From a virus, in the IMG/VR virus record IMGVR_UViG_3300031673_000261, positions 1 to 34,389 of that record: a stretch of 34,389 nt of DNA; one strand, written 5' to 3'. Each line of letters opens with the position of its first letter. Position 1 is the stretch's first letter. This document shows, piece by piece, positions 13,615 to 20,729 of the stretch. Below the pieces are notes generated by a model. The model saw nothing but the letters and a program-made list of their open reading frames with translations. It made no database searches and was not told the DNA's origin. A program made the translations under genes and the position numbers.

Positions 13615-13845
13615 ATGTTGCAATTGAAATTCATATATAGGTTCTTTTTTGGAGGTTCTTACTACGGTAACAAGCGTAGTGCGTGGTGTTATACGCCAAA
13701 GGTTCGGTTTATAGGAACCGGCAGTTGTTGCAAACCCAATTTGAGGCATTGTCTAAAGATGTGGAATCGACATCGTTACGATTCGCATAGTTATCGAGAT
13801 GGTTGGTATCTTGTGCCGACTTCAATTTGGCAGTATTTATTTTAA
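13615..13845 (+). CDS. Small aromatic-rich protein, unknown
   Basis: 76 codons; GGAG at 13598-13601 precedes the ATG at 13615. It is rich in Tyr, Trp, Phe and Arg (FIYRFFFGGSYYGN, RHRYDSHSYRDGWY). No motif is recognised. It begins one base after the previous stop codon. Confidence 0.45.
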   Translation: MLQLKFIYRFFFGGSYYGNKRSAWCYTPKVRFIGTGSCCKPNLRHCLKMWNRHRYDSHSYRDGWYLVPTSIWQYLF

Positions 13846-13878
13846 AGGAACAAAAATCTATTTCTTCAAGGAGTAATT

Positions 13879-13944
13879 ATGCCGTGCAAAGGTGGAAAAA
13901 AAGGTGGCAAGAGAGGTCGTAAAAAAGGCGGACGAAGGAAATGA
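13879..13944 (+). CDS. 21-residue highly basic mini-protein
   Basis: The ATG at 13879 follows AAGGAGTAATT, a near-ideal Shine-Dalgarno site. The product starts MPCKGGKKGGKRGRKKGG and is almost only Lys, Arg and Gly with one Cys. Its stop overlaps the next ATG (ATGA). It could bind DNA or RNA, perhaps packaged DNA. The ribosome site and the coupling make it credible despite its size. Confidence 0.55.
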   Translation: MPCKGGKKGGKRGRKKGGRRK

Positions 13945-14111
13945 CCGTAGATGTAAATAAAGAGGACGAGAGAAAAATCGAGAATGCTCACAGGTTAGTA
14001 AGAGAGATATTTCCGAATATTATCGGAAGTTTTGAATTTCACTTGCATCCTGAGCAAAAGAAGGCTATATACAAGTTAGTATTGCACGGTTTTGTGCGAC
14101 CGAAGGAGTAA
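13941..14111 (+). CDS. Small protein, unknown function (56 codons)
   Basis: ATG at 13941 overlaps the stop of the 21-residue gene. The product begins MTVDVNKEDERKIENAHRLV and ends FVRPKE. Two helices are likely. It shares its last 18 bases, apart from one, with the following gene (14290-14307). Confidence 0.55.
   Translation: MTVDVNKEDERKIENAHRLVREIFPNIIGSFEFHLHPEQKKAIYKLVLHGFVRPKE
14094..14111 (+). repeat. VRPKE gene-end repeat, copy 1
   Basis: GTGCGACCGAAGGAGTAA, the end of the 13941 gene, which also supplies the Shine-Dalgarno site GAAGGAG of the next gene. Confidence 0.65.
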
Positions 14112-14112
14112 T

Positions 14113-14307
14113 ATGTGTAGATTATTTAATGATATAGTAAATGAATCGCTAAGAAAAGAAAACGCTGAATTGGAGAGACAGTTGACAGAATATAGGCAAC
14201 GAGATTTTCTTCGCGAGATGTTTGCACCGTATTGTCAATCATTACAACAGCAATCCGTAGGGATGCGCCGACCTATGTTTAGAGAAAAGGTGCGACCGAA
14301 AGAGTAA
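14113..14307 (+). CDS. Small coiled-coil protein, unknown
   Basis: 64 codons; the ATG at 14113 follows GAAGGAGTAAT. The middle (LRKENAELERQLTEYRQRD) is a clear coiled coil. It ends KVRPKE like its neighbour. A chaperone or assembly role in the head region is possible but unsupported. Confidence 0.5.
   Translation: MCRLFNDIVNESLRKENAELERQLTEYRQRDFLREMFAPYCQSLQQQSVGMRRPMFREKVRPKE
14290..14307 (+). repeat. VRPKE gene-end repeat, copy 2
   Basis: GTGCGACCGAAAGAGTAA, 17 of 18 bases the same as 14094-14111. Confidence 0.65.
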
Positions 14308-14319
14308 TCGGAGAAAAAG

Positions 14320-14481
14320 ATGGATAAATGGAAATATAGGTTTTTTATAATCATTGCCTTCATTATTGGATATTGGCTTAGTAGCGTCATGAGCAATTAT
14401 GGTTACTTGTTTTATATTGGTAGTAATGAAATCAAATATCAAAGTGCATATTTTGGAATATTATTAGACCCCAAAGAATAG
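14320..14481 (+). CDS. Small membrane protein, unknown
   Basis: 53 codons; the Shine-Dalgarno site is CGGAGAAAA. Residues 7-24 (RFFIIIAFIIGYWLSSVM) form one membrane span behind a short basic N-terminus (MDKWKYR). The remaining 30 residues are polar and aromatic. It could be holin-like or a signal-anchored protein. Confidence 0.5.
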   Translation: MDKWKYRFFIIIAFIIGYWLSSVMSNYGYLFYIGSNEIKYQSAYFGILLDPKE

Positions 14482-14482
14482 T

Positions 14483-14719
14483 ATGAAGCGTAGAACTTTT
14501 CTAAAATCTGTTCTTGGTGTTTTGGTTTTACCAGTACTTCCAAAACCAAAGGCGAAAATATCGCCAAAAATACCAAAGAAAATTAGATGGCGTAGGTACG
14601 CAAAATTAGAGGCTCCTGCGATGCCTTTAACTGATGGAATAGAACCAATTAACTGGAAAATGTGGCACGCAACCAGAATCTTAGATGATTCTATTCACGT
14701 ATTGGCAATCTCGGCTTGA
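14483..14719 (+). CDS. Tat-like leader fused to both ends of a major capsid protein
   Basis: 78 codons. The N-terminus MKRRTFLKSVLGVLVLP has the RRxFLK pattern of Tat signal sequences, though no clear AxA cleavage site follows. Residues 34-55 (IRWRRYAKLEAPAMPLTDG) match residues 50-71 of the capsid protein encoded at 15655 (IKMRRYNRYDAATTPLTEG). Residues 57-74 (NWKMWHATRILDDSIHVL) match capsid residues 287-305 (GWKMWQVARILNDLFIHVL). About 215 capsid residues are missing between the two parts. It may be a deleted relic of an older capsid gene or a small protein that interferes with capsid assembly. The start is set by its spacing, one base after the previous stop. Confidence 0.65.
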   Translation: MKRRTFLKSVLGVLVLPVLPKPKAKISPKIPKKIRWRRYAKLEAPAMPLTDGIEPINWKMWHATRILDDSIHVLAISA

Positions 14720-14754
14720 CAAGTTAAGATAAATTTAGGGTAAACCAAATAATG

Positions 14755-14804
14755 GCCCCTGTTTTTCTGGAACATTGTGTTCTGGAAAGGCAGGGGCTTT
14801 TTTT
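14755..14804 (+). terminator. Strong intrinsic terminator
   Basis: A 20-bp stem (14755-14774 with 14778-14797, including four G-U pairs valid on the plus strand) with a 3-base loop is followed by seven T. It separates the small-gene cluster from the scaffold and capsid genes, so the capsid genes need read-through or their own promoter. Confidence 0.85.
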
Positions 14805-14816
14805 ATTGCCGCCGCC

Positions 14817-14843
14817 GGGCGTAACGGGCGTAACGGGCGTAAT
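14817..14843 (+). repeat. Three tandem 9-mers ahead of the scaffold gene
   Basis: GGGCGTAAC, GGGCGTAAC and GGGCGTAAT in a row, between the terminator and the scaffold Shine-Dalgarno site. This is the right place for a regulator or RNA-polymerase binding array, but function is not shown. Confidence 0.7.
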
Positions 14844-14876
14844 GTGACCGTCGCCGGGTCAACAGGAGAAAAAACG

Positions 14877-15635
14877 ATGGAACCAGAAGTAAAGGGCGCA
14901 ATAGACCCAAGTGCCGCCAACTTGGAACCGGGCGTAATTCCTCCAGAGGGCGTTCCTCAAAAAGGGACTCCAGCCGCCGTGGAGAATCAGGAAGTAGAAG
15001 GACTAAAGGCTGCCGCTGTAGCTGAACGTGAAAAGCGCCAGGCTGCGGAGGCCGAATTACAGAACGCACGTGATCAAGTGGCGCTTATGAGCCAGCAGGC
15101 TCCGGCCCAACCGCAAAAGCAAACGGCTTTACATCAAGCCATAGCGAAGCAACTGGGTATCGACCTTGATATGGCAACGCCGCAAGAGACATTGCAGATA
15201 ACAGAAGCAATGTTAATGATTACATCCGGCCAGCAGTCTGAGCAGTCTTTTGTAAATTCACATCCTGATTATGCAGAAGTGGTGGGCGTAAACGGGCCGG
15301 GAGGCCAATTTCAATACGCACCACCGTTATTAAGAGCATTAAAAGGAAATCCCGCTTTAGGCAATGCCCTGCAGAATAGTCCCAACAAGGCTGTTCTGGC
15401 TTATGAGATTGCTCGCAATGACCCTCAATACTTAAAAGATGTAGCTGAGAAGGCAAAAGCACCTGATACGAAAGCTGCTGAGAAAGCAGTAGCCGCAATT
15501 ACCGCGGCCAACAAACAGATGTCGATAAGTGGCGCCAAAGGTGGCGGCACACTTGACAATGCCGCAAGACGAGCCGCTCAGACTGATGAGGAGTTCTTGG
15601 CCGAGAATCAGAAGATAATGGACAAGGCTTTGTAG
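14877..15635 (+). CDS. Capsid scaffolding protein (probable)
   Basis: 252 codons from the ATG at 14877, preceded by CAGGAGAAAAAACG; the frame is open to 14775 but lies in the terminator. The first 45 residues are Pro, Glu and Ala rich. A coiled coil (VAEREKRQAAEAELQNARDQ) and a helical middle follow. The tail (FLAENQKIMDKAL) is short, helical and charged, typical of the capsid-binding end of scaffolds. The position between portal and capsid genes supports the call; there is no sequence motif unique to scaffolds. Confidence 0.6.
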   Translation: MEPEVKGAIDPSAANLEPGVIPPEGVPQKGTPAAVENQEVEGLKAAAVAEREKRQAAEAELQNARDQVALMSQQAPAQPQKQTALHQAIAKQLGIDLDMATPQETLQITEAMLMITSGQQSEQSFVNSHPDYAEVVGVNGPGGQFQYAPPLLRALKGNPALGNALQNSPNKAVLAYEIARNDPQYLKDVAEKAKAPDTKAAEKAVAAITAANKQMSISGAKGGGTLDNAARRAAQTDEEFLAENQKIMDKAL

Positions 15636-15654
15636 CGGGTAGAAAGGTACTACA

Positions 15655-16587
15655 ATGCCAGACGCATTAACGACTACTAACGAAGTCGACCCGGCTATAA
15701 ATATGTCATACCAAAGGACGCTTTTACAGCCGCCGACTCCGAAGTACATTTTTAACAAGTTTTCACAGAGGTTCAGTATTGCCCGAAAGTCCGGCAATAC
15801 AATCAAGATGCGGCGATACAACAGGTACGATGCCGCAACAACCCCGCTGACCGAAGGTATTACCCCCAACGGTCACAGGCAGAGCAAGGTCGATGTACTG
15901 GCTACGGTCAGTCAGTACGGTGACTTTGCCACGATTACCGATGTTGTCGATTTGACTGTTCAAGACCCCAATATCACAATTGAGGTCACTCGTCAAAACG
16001 ACCAGATGTTAAATACTATTGACCAGCTTACCCGCGATACCTTGGTTGCTTCGGCTTCGAGTACGCTTTGTGCAAACGGCGCTCCGGTCGTGACGTATTT
16101 GAATAAGATTGACATTGACGCCGTTAGACAAACTCTACGTACTAACGATGCCGATTATATGACCAGACTTGTCAGGGCTGGTACGGGTCAGGGGACCTCG
16201 CCTATTCGTCCGTCTTACTGGGCGATGGCAGACATTGACCTTGAAAACGACCTTGAGGGCGTAGCCGGATACAAGAACGTATCCAATTATGCCGCTCAAC
16301 AGGGCGTTGACGAAGCCGAGTGGTGTTCGACCGGCAACGTCCGCTGGTTGACGACCACGCAAGGCTACGTTGCAGCAGGCACATATTCTTGTCCTATCAT
16401 AGGTCAGCGAGCCTATGGTACGGTTGATATAAACGGTGGCAATGCCCAGGCGATTATCAAAGGTTTCGGTTCCGGTGGAACTACAGACCCGCTAAACCAA
16501 CGTGCGACGGTTGGCTGGAAAATGTGGCAGGTAGCCAGAATCCTCAACGATTTATTCATCCACGTTCTGCAATGCACGAACTTTTAA
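15655..16587 (+). CDS. Major capsid protein, N4-gp56 family
   Basis: 310 codons; the Shine-Dalgarno site is AGAAAGGTAC. The order of motifs fits N4-gp56-type capsid proteins: RRYNRYDAATTPLTEGITP (about 53-71), LATVSQYGDFATITDVVDLT (about 81-100), a long helix region near TRDTLVAS, then near the end TDPLNQRATVGWK and ARILNDLFIHVL. The protein forms the head shell in the HK97 fold. A short relative carrying only its two ends is encoded at 14483. Confidence 0.85.
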   Translation: MPDALTTTNEVDPAINMSYQRTLLQPPTPKYIFNKFSQRFSIARKSGNTIKMRRYNRYDAATTPLTEGITPNGHRQSKVDVLATVSQYGDFATITDVVDLTVQDPNITIEVTRQNDQMLNTIDQLTRDTLVASASSTLCANGAPVVTYLNKIDIDAVRQTLRTNDADYMTRLVRAGTGQGTSPIRPSYWAMADIDLENDLEGVAGYKNVSNYAAQQGVDEAEWCSTGNVRWLTTTQGYVAAGTYSCPIIGQRAYGTVDINGGNAQAIIKGFGSGGTTDPLNQRATVGWKMWQVARILNDLFIHVLQCTNF

Positions 16588-16613
16588 CGGCTAACTGCCA
16601 GAAAGGATAAATT

Positions 16614-17297
16614 ATGTCAGTTGAAATAGTAAGCGGAAAACTCATAGCGGCCAATGGCGTTGCTACAAATGTAGAGTGTGGTTTCATTCCAGACTTCATT
16701 CAGCTAATCAAGGCTTTAGGTGGAACGGAAGTACACTATAAATGGTATAGGGTTCTTTATGAACACGCTGCGGCTTTAACTGGAATGTATGGGTATCAAG
16801 TAGATGTTGCCCCTGTTCCTCTTGCGAGTGCTGCTCTGGGGTTCATACCCTATAACACAGCAATCAACTCGGTTTTGCTTCCCGCTCCTGATGCCGATGG
16901 TGTTGTACCGGCTCCGACGTGCCTTGACTACAATGTTCTTACAACCTATGTAGCCAGAGATTTGACGGCAGGCGTAGAGGTATTAGGTAGTGCTGTCAGA
17001 CCTACTACCCATAACGGTTTTGTTTATGAATGCGTTGTTGCTTCAGGTGGAGCATCAGGTGCAGAACCGACGTGGGGAACAACTTTAGGTGGCAGAACAG
17101 TAGCGGCCAGTGGCGACGAGTGGATTTGCCGCGAGGAAAGAACCGTAAGGCGTGGAGTCAAAGGTTTTACGATTGGTGCAACTCTTAGCATTGATGGCGA
17201 GTATTGGGTCTTCGATGCCCAAAAGCACGACAGGTTTAACTTCATGGGCGATGCCGATGTAGAGAATCCTGTGACCTTCGGTGAACACATGCGTTGA
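16614..17297 (+). CDS. Head-associated or decoration protein (possible)
   Basis: 227 codons; the Shine-Dalgarno site is GAAAGGATAAATT. It is beta rich. Residues about 140-175 (GFVYECVVASGGASGAEPTW with GDEWICRE) resemble a small carbohydrate-binding-like or Ig-like module seen in virion proteins. Its place right after the capsid gene suggests a decoration or head-completion protein. That is inference from order. Confidence 0.45.
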   Translation: MSVEIVSGKLIAANGVATNVECGFIPDFIQLIKALGGTEVHYKWYRVLYEHAAALTGMYGYQVDVAPVPLASAALGFIPYNTAINSVLLPAPDADGVVPAPTCLDYNVLTTYVARDLTAGVEVLGSAVRPTTHNGFVYECVVASGGASGAEPTWGTTLGGRTVAASGDEWICREERTVRRGVKGFTIGATLSIDGEYWVFDAQKHDRFNFMGDADVENPVTFGEHMR

Positions 17298-17315
17298 TTT
17301 AACTATTAACTTAAC

Positions 17316-17339
17316 GGGGCGGGCTTTGTTGTTCGCCCC
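17316..17339 (+). promoter_or_regulatory. Hairpin ahead of the 17369 gene
   Basis: GGGGCG (17316-17321) pairs with CGCCCC (17334-17339), with a T-rich loop. ATACTTTAACTTT and then the Shine-Dalgarno site of the next gene follow. It could be a weak terminator after the capsid block. Confidence 0.45.
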
Positions 17340-17368
17340 ATACTTTAACTTTAATGGAGAAAAGGACT

Positions 17369-17971
17369 ATGGATATTATGGAACAAGAAATAATGGAACC
17401 AGTACAGAGCGACCTAACAGAATCGTTGCCTCTGGAAAAACAACTTGAGAGTATGAACAGGACTCAATTGGTTAAAAAAATGGACGAGTTGGGTTATCAG
17501 GTTGACGGCAGAGTAAGCGAAAAAACCATCAGGGAGAGTATTATCAAGAGGATTGCCGAACAAAAAAGTAATGCGAAACAAAGAAATGCGGAATCCCTTG
17601 CTATGACTATCAGCAAAGATGACCCGATGATAGAGGTCAAGTTCTTCAATCTGGAAAGTCCAGAAACGGATATTGAGTTTGCATATTCAGGCAAGCGGGG
17701 CATGTACGGGCCAGCATTTACCAAGGACGGCAAGAAGTATGGTAATCCCAACGGTTTTAGAAAGTGTCCAAAGTATCACCTTTTCCCCGGCGAAGCTGTG
17801 AAGTTGCCGTTTAGTGTGTACGAGCATCTTGAGAAGTTGACGTACGTAACGCACAAAGCGGTACACGACCCTGTAACCGGCATGATAGGAGGCAACATTC
17901 CTATTATCAAGCCGAGATTTCTCCTTCAGTTGGTTGTAACCAAGGAGCAAGTAATCAATATGAACAAATAA
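17369..17971 (+). CDS. Unknown protein with HeH-like helical motif
   Basis: 200 codons from the ATG at 17369, which GGAGAAAAGGACT precedes; 17354 is in frame but has no such site. Residues about 26-66 (MNRTQLVKKMDELGYQVDGR, then a second helix SEKTIRESIIKRIAEQ) look like an HeH/SAP-type helix-extended loop-helix. The rest is beta rich (VKFFNLESP, LPFSVYEHLEKLTYV). It may join the head or tail, or bind DNA; function is unknown. Confidence 0.45.
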   Translation: MDIMEQEIMEPVQSDLTESLPLEKQLESMNRTQLVKKMDELGYQVDGRVSEKTIRESIIKRIAEQKSNAKQRNAESLAMTISKDDPMIEVKFFNLESPETDIEFAYSGKRGMYGPAFTKDGKKYGNPNGFRKCPKYHLFPGEAVKLPFSVYEHLEKLTYVTHKAVHDPVTGMIGGNIPIIKPRFLLQLVVTKEQVINMNK

Positions 17972-17983
17972 AGGGAGTATAAA

Positions 17984-20659
17984 ATGAGAAATGTAACATT
18001 CGACCAATGCGACTCTACAGAGGAAATCTGTGGACTGTTTAACAAGGTTTTTGCCAATCAGGAACAAATGGAAGGAAAGATACTTCAACTTTCAAAAAGG
18101 GTAGAAGCTCTGGAACCCATAGTGGTTCCCAAAGTGGAAGACGTAATAGAGTTACCAATTCCAATTCCAATTCTTCCAAAGGCAAAACCGAAAAAGAAAG
18201 GACGTACTATGAAGAAAGGATTTGCACTTACAAGAGTTCTTGCAGTTTTGATGTTAGTGGCAGCTATAGCGGGCTTGTGTTATACGAGTGCTGTGTACGC
18301 GGCCTATGTGCCGACTGACATTACCTACGAGATTGCATCTAACCCCGAAATGCTGGCGACATACCTGAGAGACGTTACGGGTACAATGATTAGCGACTCA
18401 TACCTGTTCACTCCTACTTTACCGGCAAATGCACCGCCACTTGCGGAGGGCAGGGTTTGGTACGATACTACTGCTAATGCCTTGATGCTATCCGTTGACG
18501 GTTTGGCGTGGACGACCATAGCTGCTGCTGGTGGTAATAGTCTTGATGCAGCTTACAATCTCAGCGAGGCAATAACCGTAGATGCCACAGCGGTCACATT
18601 GACTGTTCCTCTTGCTGCTGCTAATCCAGCGTTGATTCTTGTTAGCAACGATACTACTTCCGACCCTGACGTTTTGGTTATTGACCAAAATTCCGACCTC
18701 GCAACTGTTACTGCTGTCCAGATTGATAGTGTTACCGGTTACGATATTCGAGGTACGTCTGATACTTGGTATGTGTCTTATCTTGGCGTTGGTACGTATG
18801 TCGGTCTTGACGTTGGTGCTACCGATATTACACTGGAAAACGACGGCGTAATTAACAACACCACAGATAATGAGATTGAGTTTATCGAGAACGCCGAGGA
18901 GTTCAGCTTTGCCTTTAATGGTAACACACTCACATTAGCCACAGATACGGGCATAGACACTCTTGAGTATGGCGTGGTTGACGATGCTAATGGTCTTGGC
19001 AATATCTATTTTGATTCCGCCGCTTCACAAATCACCCTTGCTGCCAACCAAGACGCTGACGACCTTCTCGTTCAGGTTACAGGCGCTCTTAACGCAACTC
19101 TCGATTTGCGTTCTGCCGGTACTGGCGATGATGCGATTATAGCAAGGGCTACTGCCGGTGGTATTGACGTTGACGCTGTTAAGTCGATAGTTATAACGTC
19201 AGTAGAAAACACCGCTGATTCCATAGTGATACAATCTACCATAGGTGGTATTGATATTCGGGCTGATGCTGCCGGTGCCGCCGAGGATATTGATATTACT
19301 AATACGGGCGGTTCGGTCAATATTGCAGCTACAGAAGACGCTGCGGCTGCCATTACATTGACAACGAATGGCGGCACATCCGAAACGATTGTAGTCACCA
19401 ACACGCAGGGAGAAGGTGCAGATTCTATTACAGTTGCTAGTACAGCCGGTGGAATAGATATTGACGCCGCTTTAGGTATTACAATTGATAACGCCGGAGC
19501 CGCAAGTGATATTGTTCTTACTTCTGCTTTAGGCTCTATAGGACTTTCAGCCTCAGAGGATGCGACAGACGCTATTAACATTGATTCTACGGCTGGCGGT
19601 ATTGATATTGATGCCGTCGGTGAGGCCGGACAGGATATTGTAATCACCAATACCGGCGGTTCAGTTCAGATTGTAGCTACAGAAGCCGCTGCTCTCGATG
19701 CTTTCAATCTTGACGTTACTGGCGCTATTTCAGGCGTTGATGTCGATACTACCAACGGCCCTATAGTCCTTACCGCTGCCAATGCGGATAACGGCGATAT
19801 TACGTTAGTGGCGGCTGATGTTATGACTTTTACCTCTGTTGATACCAAGGTCTTTGACGGTGCGGCTACTGAAGTATGGAATATCACCGGGACGGCTGCG
19901 GGCGGCTTTGAACATATCATTTCCTTCACGGACGCTACAGCAGATATTACCTGGACGTTTCCTGATGGTGGTACTGATATTCTTGCGATTATGGGTTCGA
20001 CCCTTGCGACTAATTATCCTGATATAGCCAACTCTGTTACGGGCGGCACTAACCAGTTAATCTTTGAAGGTGCCGGAGTAGATGCTCACGAGGCCATAAT
20101 TACTGCTACAGACCCTACGGCTGATATTATCTGGACGCTTCCTGATGGTGTAGCACAGACAGTTTCCGTTATGGCTTCGACGCTGGCAACTAATATGCCG
20201 GAAATAGCAAACTCAGTAACAGGCGGTACAAACCAACTTATTTTTGAAGGAACCTTAGACGCCTTTGAGACAATCCTTACAGCTAATGATGCTACAGTGG
20301 CCGACAAAACTCTGACATTACCTAATGATGACGGAGATGTTGTATATGCGCCCGCAGGTGGTACGACTTATGGTGCTGGTGCTGGTGCTATACCTGTCAC
20401 TCATGTTTATGTTGCCTATACAAGCGTTGGTGGTGCCGAAGCCTTGACTTTGGCAGACGGCCAAGATGGTCAGGTAATAGTTATCAATCATGTAGTCGAT
20501 GGCGGTAACGGTGTATTGACTCCCGCAACAGCAGCGGGTTGGACAAGTATTGACCTTGCCGATGCTGGTGATACAGTTTCGTGCATTTTTGTTAATACTG
20601 TTGGATGGGCAATACTTGGTACATCTGGTAATGCCGCACCACCAGTAGTAACACCATAA
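17984..20659 (+). CDS. Repetitive beta-rich fibre-like protein with an internal signal peptide
   Basis: 891 codons; GGGAG precedes the ATG at 17984. Residues 1-75 hold a coiled coil and a Pro/Lys linker. Residue 76 is a second in-frame ATG (18209) with its own Shine-Dalgarno site (AAAGGA) and a Sec signal peptide (FALTRVLAVLMLVAAIAGL, cut after VYA). The body has dozens of repeats around GGIDIDA, DIVITNTGGSV and ATEDAADAI, as in beta-helix fibres. Near residues 640-785 are about two and a half copies of a 58-residue block ending NSVTGGTNQLIFEG. The C-terminal domain has LTLADGQDGQVIVINHV and GWAILGTSGN, like a capping beta domain. It is probably an appendage or adhesin; a secreted form from 18209 is possible. 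Confidence 0.6.
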   Translation: MRNVTFDQCDSTEEICGLFNKVFANQEQMEGKILQLSKRVEALEPIVVPKVEDVIELPIPIPILPKAKPKKKGRTMKKGFALTRVLAVLMLVAAIAGLCYTSAVYAAYVPTDITYEIASNPEMLATYLRDVTGTMISDSYLFTPTLPANAPPLAEGRVWYDTTANALMLSVDGLAWTTIAAAGGNSLDAAYNLSEAITVDATAVTLTVPLAAANPALILVSNDTTSDPDVLVIDQNSDLATVTAVQIDSVTGYDIRGTSDTWYVSYLGVGTYVGLDVGATDITLENDGVINNTTDNEIEFIENAEEFSFAFNGNTLTLATDTGIDTLEYGVVDDANGLGNIYFDSAASQITLAANQDADDLLVQVTGALNATLDLRSAGTGDDAIIARATAGGIDVDAVKSIVITSVENTADSIVIQSTIGGIDIRADAAGAAEDIDITNTGGSVNIAATEDAAAAITLTTNGGTSETIVVTNTQGEGADSITVASTAGGIDIDAALGITIDNAGAASDIVLTSALGSIGLSASEDATDAINIDSTAGGIDIDAVGEAGQDIVITNTGGSVQIVATEAAALDAFNLDVTGAISGVDVDTTNGPIVLTAANADNGDITLVAADVMTFTSVDTKVFDGAATEVWNITGTAAGGFEHIISFTDATADITWTFPDGGTDILAIMGSTLATNYPDIANSVTGGTNQLIFEGAGVDAHEAIITATDPTADIIWTLPDGVAQTVSVMASTLATNMPEIANSVTGGTNQLIFEGTLDAFETILTANDATVADKTLTLPNDDGDVVYAPAGGTTYGAGAGAIPVTHVYVAYTSVGGAEALTLADGQDGQVIVINHVVDGGNGVLTPATAAGWTSIDLADAGDTVSCIFVNTVGWAILGTSGNAAPPVVTP

Positions 20660-20666
20660 TTTATAT

Positions 20667-20712
20667 AGGCAGCGGTAGTCATCTTTTTCTCCAAAATGGC
20701 TACCGCTTGCCT
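20667..20712 (+). terminator. Hairpin after the fibre-like gene
   Basis: AGGCAGCGGTAGTCAT (20667-20682) pairs with 20696-20712 over about 15 bp with one bulged base and one G-T pair; the loop is CTTTTTCTCCAAA. Only TTAAC follows, so it may be a weak terminator or an mRNA end stabiliser. The next gene's start is 18 bases away. Confidence 0.45.
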
Positions 20713-20729
20713 TTAACGAGGTAAGAATT

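Noticed and set aside
15432-15869. Minus-strand frame spanning the scaffold-capsid junction
   Set aside because: It overlaps two well-supported plus-strand genes and has no motif or ribosome site.
19072-19650. Long minus-strand frame opposite the repetitive fibre gene
   Set aside because: It mirrors the Ala-, Ile- and Asp-rich repeats of the plus-strand gene, has no ribosome site, and would be the only minus-strand gene in a 27-kb plus-strand operon.
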